Of a stretch of DNA of 64,000 nt, positions 42,929 to 51,443 are shown piece by piece. The notes under the pieces are model-generated. The model saw only the letters and a program-made list of their open reading frames with translations, searched no databases and was not told where the DNA came from. This DNA comes from Flavobacteriales bacterium UBA6770 (GTDB lineage: Bacteria > Bacteroidota > Bacteroidia > Flavobacteriales_G > Salibacteraceae), in assembly GCA_905181875.1 (NCBI GenBank), contig CAJIZH010000004.1, positions 62,001 to 126,000 of the forward strand. Direction: 5' to 3'. Each line of letters opens with the position of its first letter. The first letter of the stretch is position 1. Made by a program: the position numbers and the translations under genes.

Positions 42929-44266
42929 TTAGCTCAACTCTTTTTTAATTAAATCAAGTCCATTTCTTACAATCTCTTGAGAATTTATTTTTGAAGTACA
43001 TCCAAATTCGCAAAGAGCGAAATCCTCAGGTGCGACTTCATAAATTCCTAGATTTTCCATTTGTTCAATGTCGTTAATTATTATAGACTTCAACAATTGA
43101 ACAGGGTAAATGTTGAATGGAAAGACCTTCTCATATTGACCTGTCATTACAAAAGCTCGTTCTTCACCATGAACTCCTGTACCTAGGTTATACTTTTTAT
43201 TTGGCATTGCCCACGAAAAGAATGTGTTAGACAAAGAAAACTTGTCAAGTCCTGGAGCAACCCAACCAAAAAACTCTGATTCATGATCTTCACGAATAGC
43301 CGTTACTTGATGGTGGTAATATCCCAAATAACCTGCTGCTTCAACTTTATTTCCAGTTAAAACATTACCAGAAATAAATCGAGCGTCAGCATTTATGTTG
43401 CCTTTAGAGATTGAATCAACTGAACTCCCCAAAACTATCGTATAATAGCTTGGCGATTTAACTTCAGCACCAGTGACCGCTACTACTCTAGTATTCTGAA
43501 CCTTTCCCGTATTCAAAAAAGCTCCTATAGCTGCTAAGTCTTGAGGGTTGACAGTCCAAACAACTTCACCCTTATTTATGGGCTCAATGTGGTGAATCTG
43601 GACACCGACGTTACCAGCTGGATGTGGTCCGTTGATTGAATGAATTATACAATTATTCAAACCAGCAAAAACGCCTTTATCACTTCGAGTGACAACATTT
43701 ACAGAGCCAGTCGTCATTTTTGCTAATGCGTCAATTCCGGCCTGTAAATCCACCGATTTATCTTTTAAAATGAAGTTGTAATCAGGCGCTAGCGGAGAAG
43801 AATCAAAAGCAGAAATAAATATCGATTTAGCATCTTCACTTGCATCTGCCATAACATCAAACGGCCGCTTTTTTATTAGTGGCCATTGACCTGCTTTCTG
43901 GAGAATATCAATAATTACTGCTTTATCAGCAGACTTAATATTAGAGACGTTAAATTCCTCAAATTTTGTTTCATTATCAGCTAAAATTCGAACTTCCAAT
44001 ATTCTACGCTTTGCACCACGAACAACTTCAGCCACTTCACCAGAAACCGGAGAAACAAACTTCACATTATTATTGGCTTTATCATGAAATAATGGAGTAC
44101 CTGCCTTAACCTCATCGCCTTCTTTAACTTCTAATTTTGGAATTACTCCATGAAAATCAGTAGGATTTAATGCTACAGTAGCTGACTTTATGATACCTAG
44201 CTTTTGTTCAGCTATACCTACCAAATTAATATCAACACCTTTACTAATCTTGACGTTTTTTGACAT
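42929..44266 (-). CDS. nqrA: Na+-translocating NADH:quinone reductase subunit A
   Basis: The cytoplasmic, cofactor-free subunit (445 residues) that contributes to ubiquinone/menaquinone-site architecture. Segments typical of the family are DFHGVIPKLEVKEGDEVKAG, GLNNCIIHSINGPHPAGNVG, and the Cys-containing C-terminal region EDFALCEFGCTSKINSQEIV. It is the first gene of the operon, with a two-element promoter upstream. Confidence 0.96.
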   Translation of the reverse strand: MSKNVKISKGVDINLVGIAEQKLGIIKSATVALNPTDFHGVIPKLEVKEGDEVKAGTPLFHDKANNNVKFVSPVSGEVAEVVRGAKRRILEVRILADNETKFEEFNVSNIKSADKAVIIDILQKAGQWPLIKKRPFDVMADASEDAKSIFISAFDSSPLAPDYNFILKDKSVDLQAGIDALAKMTTGSVNVVTRSDKGVFAGLNNCIIHSINGPHPAGNVGVQIHHIEPINKGEVVWTVNPQDLAAIGAFLNTGKVQNTRVVAVTGAEVKSPSYYTIVLGSSVDSISKGNINADARFISGNVLTGNKVEAAGYLGYYHHQVTAIREDHESEFFGWVAPGLDKFSLSNTFFSWAMPNKKYNLGTGVHGEERAFVMTGQYEKVFPFNIYPVQLLKSIIINDIEQMENLGIYEVAPEDFALCEFGCTSKINSQEIVRNGLDLIKKELS

Positions 44267-44301
44267 CTATGACTTGTTTAATATAGATCGAAATTTCGCG
44301 G

Positions 44302-44330
44302 CAAATTTAACGTATAAATCCGTTGTTCAA
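44302..44330 (-). promoter_or_regulatory. Promoter of the nqr operon
   Basis: On the minus strand, -7 box TAAATTTG (complement of 44302-44309) with TTG (complement of 44328-44330) 18 bases further upstream. The -7 box lies 35 bases before the nqrA ATG. The palindrome CGAAATTTCG lies just downstream of the -7 box, within the predicted leader. Confidence 0.6.
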
Positions 44331-44453
44331 TTTGATTATCAATGAAGGATAAATCTATCCAAAAGAAAACAGTACTTAGGCTTTCCTTTCCCACCTGTAA
44401 AACACCTAAATTCAATAGATTACGTATTCGTCTATACCTCATATTAGATGTAG

Positions 44454-44470
44454 TTTAGAATAATTCTAAA
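44454..44470. promoter_or_regulatory. Palindrome between sucC terminator and nqr promoter
   Basis: TTTAGAAT-A-ATTCTAAA is symmetric over 17 bases. It lies about 145 bases upstream of the nqr -7 box and next to the sucC terminator. It may be a distal regulatory site; the AT-rich composition makes chance possible. Confidence 0.35.
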
Positions 44471-44484
44471 TAATAACGTGACGT

Positions 44485-44522
44485 AAAAAAAAAGCCCTCT
44501 TCAAATAAATGAAGAAGGCTTA
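44485..44522 (-). terminator. Terminator of sucC
   Basis: On the minus strand AAGCCTTCTTCA pairs with TGAAGAGGGCTT across a 6-base loop and is followed by at least nine T. Confidence 0.9.
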
Positions 44523-44543
44523 TTAATTTTAATGTCAATTAGC

Positions 44544-45734
44544 CTAAGACAATACTGCTTTTACTTTATCAGCTGCTTCTTGAAGTACAATCGCTGATTC
44601 TACTTTTAAACCAGAATCATCAATAATCTTCTTTGCTTCTACAGCATTTGTTCCTTGCAGTCTTACAATAATTGGGATCTCTATATTGCCCATGTTTTTG
44701 TAGGCATCTACAACGCCTTGAGCAACTCTGTCGCAACGAACGATTCCGCCGAATATATTCACCAAAATAGCTTTAACATTTGTATCTTTTAAAATCATTT
44801 TGAATGCCTTTTCTACTCTTTCAGCATCTGCAGTACCACCTACGTCAAGAAAGTTAGCTGGATTTCCGCCAGATAATTTAATAATATCCATAGTAGCCAT
44901 AGCCAATCCAGCTCCATTTACCATACAACCAACATTACCATCAAGCTTAACGAAACTTAAACCAGCTTCCATTGCTTCAACTTCTGTTGGGTCTTCTTCA
45001 TTCAAATCACGCATTGCTGCATAATCTGGATGACGATAAAGTGCGTTATCTTCAATATCCACTTTTGCATCAACTGCAATAATTTTATTGTCGGAAGTCT
45101 TTAATACTGGATTAATCTCAAACATTGCTGAATCAGATCCAACATAAGCAGCATACAATTTCGAAATGAATTTCACCATATCTTTAAATGCCTTACCGCT
45201 AAGGCCAAGGTTAAAAGCAATTCTTCTTGTTTGAAATCCTTGAAGACCAACTCTTGGATCGACCTCTTCTTTAAAGATTCTTTCTGGAGTGCTTTCAGCT
45301 ACAGTTTCAATATCTACACCACCGTCCGGAGAATACATAATAGTATTTCTTCCTGACTCTCTATTCAAAAGAACAGACATATAGAATTCTGCTGTTTCAG
45401 TTTCACCTGGGTAATAAACGTCTTCTGCAATCAAAATCTGATTGACAAATTTACCTTCAGGACCAGTTTGATGAGTAACAAGCGTCATTCCTAGTATAGC
45501 CTCGGAAATCGACCGAACTTCATCTAAAGTTTTAGCCAACTTAACACCGCCGCCTTTTCCTCGACCACCTGCATGAATCTGAGCTTTTATAACCCACCAG
45601 CCAGTGCCTGTTTCTTCAGTTATTTTTTTAGCTGCTTCAACAGCTTCATCAGCTGTTTTAGCAACAATTCCTCTTTGAATCGCTACTCCGTAGCTGTTCA
45701 AAATTGACTTTCCTTGAAATTCGTGAATGTTCAT
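44544..45734 (-). CDS. sucC: Succinyl-CoA ligase (ADP-forming) subunit beta
   Basis: The ATP-grasp subunit (396 residues) that, with SucD, interconverts succinyl-CoA and succinate with ATP formation in the TCA cycle. MNIHEFQGKSILNSYGV, KAQIHAGGRGKGGGVKLAK, the metal-site region FEINPV and GLAMATMDIIKLSGG, and VNIFGGIVRCD are diagnostic. The partner sucD is not adjacent, as is common in Bacteroidota. It has its own promoter (TACATTTG) and terminator. Confidence 0.96.
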   Translation of the reverse strand: MNIHEFQGKSILNSYGVAIQRGIVAKTADEAVEAAKKITEETGTGWWVIKAQIHAGGRGKGGGVKLAKTLDEVRSISEAILGMTLVTHQTGPEGKFVNQILIAEDVYYPGETETAEFYMSVLLNRESGRNTIMYSPDGGVDIETVAESTPERIFKEEVDPRVGLQGFQTRRIAFNLGLSGKAFKDMVKFISKLYAAYVGSDSAMFEINPVLKTSDNKIIAVDAKVDIEDNALYRHPDYAAMRDLNEEDPTEVEAMEAGLSFVKLDGNVGCMVNGAGLAMATMDIIKLSGGNPANFLDVGGTADAERVEKAFKMILKDTNVKAILVNIFGGIVRCDRVAQGVVDAYKNMGNIEIPIIVRLQGTNAVEAKKIIDDSGLKVESAIVLQEAADKVKAVLS

Positions 45735-45759
45735 TCTTTGTCTTTGAAATTTGGTGCGT

Positions 45760-45767
45760 CAAATGTA
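45760..45767 (-). promoter_or_regulatory. -7 promoter box (TACATTTG) of sucC
   Basis: On the minus strand, 25 bases upstream of the sucC ATG; TTG at complement of 45784-45786 is a plausible -33 partner. Confidence 0.55.
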
Positions 45768-45890
45768 AAGTAATGAACTCACTCAATGATTAGGTGAAAT
45801 GAGTTTTATAACAGTCTTTTTTGAATTCACCAAATCGATCAATGTTCCTTTTTAAAATTCTATATTTACTGGACTGAAAAATAGATTGTT

Positions 45891-47171
45891 ATGGAATTTT
45901 CTCGGGGAATTTTGAGTGTTGTTTGTTTGGTTTGGTCTGTCCTATTTGTTGGTGCTACAGAGAAAACAGATAAGTTTCGTATTATTGGACCAACAGATGC
46001 CGTTTGTGTTGGTCAAAAAATCAATTTAGAAGCTTCGGGACCAATTCAAGATTACGAATACTTCTGGTATCCACGAAACAAAGTAGTATCCCCTTTTCTA
46101 AAATCGACCGATTTTATTCCAGAAGAAACCACTCAATTATTTGTCGTTCGAATGTCAAACACCAACAAAAATAGTTCCGACACTGCACACATTACCATAA
46201 GAGTTAATGAAAGCAAGGTTAAAATTTACGGACCAAACTTCGTTTGCTTAGGCTCTTCAGCTAGTCTTGAAATTGCACCAACTTACATTAATCCTATTTG
46301 GTCAACTCAAGAAAAGAAACACCAAATTGAAATTACAAAACCAGGCATTTATACAGTTAAGGCCCATGATGGTTGTGTTTTAGTTAAAGCAAGCCATTAT
46401 GTGGATAGTAAAACAAATCCATTGAGTAGAATTATGACAAATCGTAATACAGACTTGTGTGTTGGTGATCAAATTGAATTACGCTCATTTAGCGCGGTAA
46501 ACCCTTCATGGTCAAATGGATCTGATTCTAGAAGTGTCATCGTTAATGAAAAAGGTAGATTTATATTAAGAAATACAAATGAATGTGGGATTGATAAAGC
46601 CGAAATCTCAGTGGAAGTTCATCCTATTCAAGCTGATTTCATACCTTCTGCCACTGAGTTAATAGTAAGTGAAAATCTCAGACTATTTAATCATAGTAAA
46701 TATGCTTCAAGATACGAATGGTACCAAAGTGGATATTTGTTTTCTAAAGATGAAAATACTGAAATTAGATTTCAAGCTCAAGGAACCTACTCTATCGAAT
46801 TACATTCCTTTAATGAATTTGGTTGTAGAGATGTAATGAAATATCCAAGTATAGTTGTCATTAACAAAGACGAGTCATTATCCTCAAAAAAACAAGATGT
46901 TATATTTCCAAATTCTTTCACACCAAATGGTGATGGCAGGAATGACGTATTTCAAATTTATACTGGTGACATTAATAATTTAAATGTTTCCATTTATAAC
47001 CGGTGGGGACAAATAATATTTGAACAAGAGAATACTTCAGACGTGATTTGGAACGGAACAGATATGGCTGGAAACCAATTGGAAGAAGGACAGTATGTCA
47101 TTCGTTACCAATACGAAAATAAATTCGGGCAGCCCATATCCGAAACTGTTTCAATCAATTTATTGCGCTAA
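45891..47171 (+). CDS. Surface protein with gliding-motility-type C-terminal domain
   Basis: A 426-residue exported protein (signal around GILSVVCLVWSVLFVGATE). It has several Ig-like or PKD-like beta domains (about 30-310) with paired Cys and Trp-S repeats (IWSTQEKKHQIEI, SWSNGSDSRSVI). The C-terminal ~90 residues are the CHU_C/gliding-associated type B sorting domain: FPNSFTPNGDGRNDVFQI, YNRWGQIIFEQ, and a closing GQPISETVSINLLR. It should be secreted by the type IX system. It is divergent from sucC; the promoter is unclear. Confidence 0.85.
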   Translation: MEFSRGILSVVCLVWSVLFVGATEKTDKFRIIGPTDAVCVGQKINLEASGPIQDYEYFWYPRNKVVSPFLKSTDFIPEETTQLFVVRMSNTNKNSSDTAHITIRVNESKVKIYGPNFVCLGSSASLEIAPTYINPIWSTQEKKHQIEITKPGIYTVKAHDGCVLVKASHYVDSKTNPLSRIMTNRNTDLCVGDQIELRSFSAVNPSWSNGSDSRSVIVNEKGRFILRNTNECGIDKAEISVEVHPIQADFIPSATELIVSENLRLFNHSKYASRYEWYQSGYLFSKDENTEIRFQAQGTYSIELHSFNEFGCRDVMKYPSIVVINKDESLSSKKQDVIFPNSFTPNGDGRNDVFQIYTGDINNLNVSIYNRWGQIIFEQENTSDVIWNGTDMAGNQLEEGQYVIRYQYENKFGQPISETVSINLLR

Positions 47172-47178
47172 CTTATTG

Positions 47179-47967
47179 CTATACCCTTAGCATGAAGTGC
47201 TCTTTTTCAATATCTTTTCTAAAAAAAAGTAAACCTTTATAAAAAAGGTCAATACTAATTGAAACCTCATTAAAATTTGAAATCTCTCTCCATGCTTTTT
47301 GCATTTCAAAGCTCCAATGTATATCGTCAACTACAACTACTGTTGAAGGGTTAAAATTTGGCTGTAATATTCTGTAGTAATCCATTGTTGCTTCATAGGT
47401 ATGGTTTGCATCCATATAAAGAAGATCGATTGGCTCATTTAAAGATGTTATAAACTTTGGCAATGTTTCATCGATGGGGCCTTCAATCGAGTGAATATTA
47501 TTCAATTTGAGCTTTTGCCAACCTTTCTCTGCAATTGCAATTAATTCAGGACTTCCCTCAAAAGTATGCACAAGAGAATTATTACTTGCAGCAGCTAAGT
47601 AAGCAGTTGAAACTCCTAAACTGGTACCCAATTCAACAATAGTTTTTGCTTCAAAATAATTAACCAACCCAAACAACCACTCTGATTGATGTTTTGTAGA
47701 TAAAGCAGTATTAGCTATATCACTAACTGATCTACTTTTTGTTCTTCTCGAGCCTGCACCTAAATCTATCAGATTTACCTCAGACACATCTTCAATCAAC
47801 TCATCTCTCCATTTCTCAATTTTTTTAAAAGCATAAAACGGTGGTTGTTTCCGGAGAACTTGCTCAACTAGAGAGTATACAAAAGGTGAATGCACCCGAT
47901 ATCGAGTCTTCGAATTTTTTAAATAGTCTAGGTATCTAAAAAACATCTGAATCGAATTATAAGGCAT
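47179..47967 (-). CDS. Class I SAM-dependent methyltransferase (Methyltransf_24 type)
   Basis: A 262-residue enzyme with SAM motif I IVELGTSLGVSTAYLAAA (about 136-153), VHTFEGSPELIAIAEKG, and the acidic motif LLYMDANHTYEATMDYY followed by VVVDDIHWS. The overall pattern resembles O-methyltransferases of Bacteroidota; the substrate is unknown. The N-terminal ~50 residues (FRYLDYLKNSKTRYRVHSPF) form a conserved helical cap. It is a lone gene between the surface protein (convergent) and fabI. Confidence 0.8.
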   Translation of the reverse strand: MPYNSIQMFFRYLDYLKNSKTRYRVHSPFVYSLVEQVLRKQPPFYAFKKIEKWRDELIEDVSEVNLIDLGAGSRRTKSRSVSDIANTALSTKHQSEWLFGLVNYFEAKTIVELGTSLGVSTAYLAAASNNSLVHTFEGSPELIAIAEKGWQKLKLNNIHSIEGPIDETLPKFITSLNEPIDLLYMDANHTYEATMDYYRILQPNFNPSTVVVVDDIHWSFEMQKAWREISNFNEVSISIDLFYKGLLFFRKDIEKEHFMLRV

Positions 47968-47992
47968 TAGTCACGTGTGTTGTTGTCAAAAA

Positions 47993-48030
47993 AGAAAGCC
48001 CTTTTTCGGAAAATCGAAATAGGGCTTTCT
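47993..48030 (-). terminator. Terminator of fabI
   Basis: AGAAAGCCCT and AGGGCTTTCT form the lower stem, extended by TTTCG/CGAAA with one mismatch. On the minus strand it is followed by TTTTTTG, 22 bases past the fabI stop. Confidence 0.88.
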
Positions 48031-48052
48031 ATTAAAATAATATTGATAATAA

Positions 48053-48859
48053 TTAATCTTTCCCTAACATTTTGGCGGTGATTCCTGTACTAGAAAATCC
48101 TCCATCATGCATTAAATTTTGCATTGTTACCATTCTAGTTAAATCTGAAAACATTGAAATACAATAGTTAGCGCAATCTTCTGCTGTGGCATTTCCAAGC
48201 GGAGACATTTTATCAGCAAAATCAATGAAATCATCAAATCCTTTTACACCTGAACCTGCTGTTGTTCTTGTAGGAGACTGACTGATAGTATTTACTCTTA
48301 CATGTTTAGCTGTACCATAATGATATCCAAAACTTCTTGCAATTGACTCTAACATTGATTTAGCCTCAGCCATATCGCTATAATCAGGAAATGTCCGTTG
48401 AGCTGCAATGTAAGTTAAAGCCAAAATAGAACTCCATTCGTTCATTGCATCCAACTTCATTGTAGTTTGCATCACTTTGTGAAAGGACAACGCAGAAACG
48501 TCTATTGTTTTCTGAAAAAAATCGTAGTTCAAACCTGTATAAGGCTTGCTTTTACGGACGTTTGGTGACATTCCAATAGAGTGCAATACGAAATCAAGTT
48601 TACCCCCTAGTTTATCCATAGAACCATTTACTAGGTTTTCAAGATCTTCTATACTAGTTGCATCTGCTGGAATTATTTCAGCATTACATTTAGCAGCTAA
48701 ATCATTGATTTTCCCCATCCGCATGGCAATCGGAGCATTAGTTAATGTAAAAATAGCTCCTTCTGCTGCTGCTCTTTCTGCCACCTTCCAAGCAATTGAA
48801 TGTTCATCCAACGCACCAAAAATTATTCCTCTTTTACCCTTTAAAATATCATTTGCCAT
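48053..48859 (-). CDS. fabI: Enoyl-[acyl-carrier-protein] reductase (NADH) FabI
   Basis: FabI carries out the final reduction of each fatty-acid elongation cycle. It is an SDR fold with GIIFGALDEHSIAW at the NADH site, VLHSIGMSP, and active-site Tyr150, Tyr160 and Lys167 (Y-x6-Y-x6-K pattern in PDYSDMAEAK). SQSPTRTTAGSGVKGF is the substrate loop. Length 268 is normal. It has its own -7 box (TAAATTTG) inside the end of the recN spacer. Confidence 0.94.
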   Translation of the reverse strand: MANDILKGKRGIIFGALDEHSIAWKVAERAAAEGAIFTLTNAPIAMRMGKINDLAAKCNAEIIPADATSIEDLENLVNGSMDKLGGKLDFVLHSIGMSPNVRKSKPYTGLNYDFFQKTIDVSALSFHKVMQTTMKLDAMNEWSSILALTYIAAQRTFPDYSDMAEAKSMLESIARSFGYHYGTAKHVRVNTISQSPTRTTAGSGVKGFDDFIDFADKMSPLGNATAEDCANYCISMFSDLTRMVTMQNLMHDGGFSSTGITAKMLGKD

Positions 48860-48881
48860 AATTATCTTTTTTATTGCGCTC

Positions 48882-48889
48882 CAAATTTA
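48882..48889 (-). promoter_or_regulatory. -7 promoter box (TAAATTTG) of fabI
   Basis: On the minus strand, 22 bases upstream of the fabI ATG and only 8 bases past the recN stop; exact consensus. Confidence 0.55.
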
Positions 48890-48897
48890 GAAATCCA

Positions 48898-50553
48898 TTA
48901 GTTATCCAATAGGATTCTAGCATTTTCTTTAGCAACAGTACTTAATTTATCTCCGCTAAGCATTTTTGCCAGCTCAATTACACGATTATCTCCTTTAAGT
49001 AGCTGAATTTTTGTAAGCGTTTTTTCTAAATTGTGATCCTTATAAACCGAGAAGTGTTGATTGCCTTTTGCTGCAATTTGAGGTAAATGTGTAATCGCTA
49101 ATACTTGAATCTTCCTAGATATTGACTTCATAAGATCACCCATTTTATTCGCAACCTCTCCACTTACACCTGTATCTATTTCATCAAACACGATAGTCGG
49201 AAGTTTCGTTTTGCTCGAAACAATTGCTTTAATTGCCAGCAGAATTCTGGACAACTCACCTCCACTTGCAGATTCATGTACCTTTCTTAAGGCAATACCT
49301 TTATTAGCAGTAAATACAAAGTCGATTATTTCATTTCCTAGAAATTCTAAGTCGTTTGTTTTAGTGCACCGAACTTCGAATTTAGTCTCAGGCATTCCTA
49401 GCTGAATTAAATTACTTATTAGTTCCTTTTCAAATTTCGGGGAACAAGCAATTCGTAATTCTGAAAGTTCAGCTCCAAGTTTTTCGAGTTGTACTTTTTC
49501 AACGTCCAACTCTTTTTCTATTGCATAAACTTTATCATCTCCGCCATGTATTTGAGCTAATTTTCCTTCTAATTCATCTTTAATGGCAATCAATTCTGAC
49601 TCAGTATTAACCTGATGCTTTTGCAGTAATTGATTAATTAAATTAACTCTTTCCTGAACTATAGAAAGGTTTTCTGGATCTAGTTTTACATCAGATTCAA
49701 TTCGATTAACCTCATTAGCCAAATCTTGAATCTCCAATTGCATACTGCTAACTCTAGCTGCAAGAGACCGTAATTCTGAAGTATAATTACTTAAAGGAGT
49801 GACTGTCCTTTCTGCCTGAAATGCTTGTTCAGCCATTCCGTTAGTATCATTTGAAAGCATTTGACCTAGTGAGAATAAGGTCGATTTAATTTCTTCCGAA
49901 TGTTCTAGCTTCTTAAGTTGTTCTTCCTTCTCCATTAACTCACCTATCAGAATATTTGCTCCTTCAAACTCATTGAATAAGAACTCGAAATAATCTTGTT
50001 CTTGCTTTTGCTTAAGGATTTCTGATTGAACGTTAGAAAGTAATTTACGAAGAATGCTTACTTTTTCAAACTGATATTGATAAGCCGTAGTTTTCTCCAA
50101 ATGACCGCCAAATGCATCAATTATAAATGTGCGATAATCTCTTTCTCCTAGCTTAAGGTTCTCATGCTGAACATGTATATCAATAACTTCAGCACCAACC
50201 TGACTCAATTGTTTTAGAGTCGCTGGAGTGTCGTTTATAAAGGACCTAGATTTTCCATTTGGCAATAATTCTCTTCGTAGAATTATAGACTCATTTATAT
50301 CAAAATCATTCATTTTCAAAAAGGTCTTAACGAATTTAGAATTAGATTTAAATTCAGCCTCTAAAACACACTTTTTTGAAGTATCATACAACAAATCAGA
50401 CTCTGCTCGTTTCCCTAAAACCAAAGAAAGAGCTCCAAGAATAATAGATTTCCCAGCTCCTGTTTGTCCGGTCACTGTAGTAAAACCACTATTGAAGTTG
50501 ATCTTTATTTGATCAATAAGTGTAAAGTTAGAAATGTACAAGCGATACAGCAT
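48898..50553 (-). CDS. recN: DNA repair protein RecN
   Basis: An SMC-like ATPase (551 residues) acting in double-strand break repair. The Walker A is TVTGQTGAGKSIIL (about 27-40). Long coiled-coil arms cover about 150-370. The signature is ASGGELSRILLAIKAI and the Walker B is TIVFDEIDTGVSGEVA. It is the last gene of the bamD-rpoZ-coaBC-porD-recN operon, 2 bases after porD. Confidence 0.94.
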   Translation of the reverse strand: MLYRLYISNFTLIDQIKINFNSGFTTVTGQTGAGKSIILGALSLVLGKRAESDLLYDTSKKCVLEAEFKSNSKFVKTFLKMNDFDINESIILRRELLPNGKSRSFINDTPATLKQLSQVGAEVIDIHVQHENLKLGERDYRTFIIDAFGGHLEKTTAYQYQFEKVSILRKLLSNVQSEILKQKQEQDYFEFLFNEFEGANILIGELMEKEEQLKKLEHSEEIKSTLFSLGQMLSNDTNGMAEQAFQAERTVTPLSNYTSELRSLAARVSSMQLEIQDLANEVNRIESDVKLDPENLSIVQERVNLINQLLQKHQVNTESELIAIKDELEGKLAQIHGGDDKVYAIEKELDVEKVQLEKLGAELSELRIACSPKFEKELISNLIQLGMPETKFEVRCTKTNDLEFLGNEIIDFVFTANKGIALRKVHESASGGELSRILLAIKAIVSSKTKLPTIVFDEIDTGVSGEVANKMGDLMKSISRKIQVLAITHLPQIAAKGNQHFSVYKDHNLEKTLTKIQLLKGDNRVIELAKMLSGDKLSTVAKENARILLDN

Positions 50554-50555
50554 CT

Positions 50556-51443
50556 CTAAAGTATTTTTTGATAATTAATGGTATTGGCAGGATCTACAGT
50601 ATTCAGTAAATTTATGATTTTATCTTTTTCAGCTCTTGGTGCATCCTTGTATAGTTTAATAATTTCTTTATTCTTAGAATCAAAGAAAACACGCATATTA
50701 AAGGAATTTGGAAAATTACGATGCACTGCTTCCAGCTTCATAAGTGCCGAAGTAACTTCTGTCCTTCCAGATGTTACATCCGTTGACATTTGATCAAATC
50801 CGTTTCTGTGGTATTCATAGGAACATATTCTAAGATTTCTGTAACGTGGTGTTAAATGGTTTTCAACTAACCAATACCTATTCCTTCGCTCGCTACTGGA
50901 CCAACCTTCGGAGCCACTGGTTTGAGCAGCACCAGCTATTTGTTGTGCTTTTTGAAAGTATTTAGTTCCGCCTTCTAATTTGTAGGTGTCATAATCATAA
51001 CCAATAATCATGTAGGTGTAAAAAGCCAATACAGAAGTTAAGTTACTTAAAAAGTTAGATTCTGAATATTCTAAATTAGCAAAACGATCATACTTAAAAG
51101 AAAATTTTTTATCCTTAAAGCTAAAAATCGTACTGTTATAAGCTGAACCAAAAACAGGACGCCTACTTTGAACTTGGATAGTTCCTTTAAAAAAATTCCC
51201 GCCTTCTACACTGGTTAACTCAATCAGAACACTAAACTCAATTTTCTCGTTTTCCTTAAAAACATCACCTGTCCATTTTCTATTATTGATAAACTCATAA
51301 ACCTGTTGCTTCATGTCTTCGAACATGGTAACATCAACCCCATCAAGGCGATTAAAATTTATCGATACTTCACACTTCACCTCCTGGGCAAATGTTGCTA
51401 TGCTCAAAAAGAAAACACTAAGAAGTAGAATTATCTTTTTCAT
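50556..51443 (-). CDS. porD: DUF4835 protein (PorD type)
   Basis: A 295-residue exported protein (KIILLLSVFFLSIATFAQE). The body matches DUF4835: EVSINFNRLDGVDVTMFEDM, FINNRKWTGDVF, PVFGSAYNSTIF and FYTYMIIGYDYDTYKL. The Porphyromonas gingivalis member is named PorD and associated with the type IX secretion system; the mechanism is unclear. It overlaps coaBC by 26 bases, and the order is conserved in the phylum. Confidence 0.85.
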   Translation of the reverse strand: MKKIILLLSVFFLSIATFAQEVKCEVSINFNRLDGVDVTMFEDMKQQVYEFINNRKWTGDVFKENEKIEFSVLIELTSVEGGNFFKGTIQVQSRRPVFGSAYNSTIFSFKDKKFSFKYDRFANLEYSESNFLSNLTSVLAFYTYMIIGYDYDTYKLEGGTKYFQKAQQIAGAAQTSGSEGWSSSERRNRYWLVENHLTPRYRNLRICSYEYHRNGFDQMSTDVTSGRTEVTSALMKLEAVHRNFPNSFNMRVFFDSKNKEIIKLYKDAPRAEKDKIINLLNTVDPANTINYQKIL

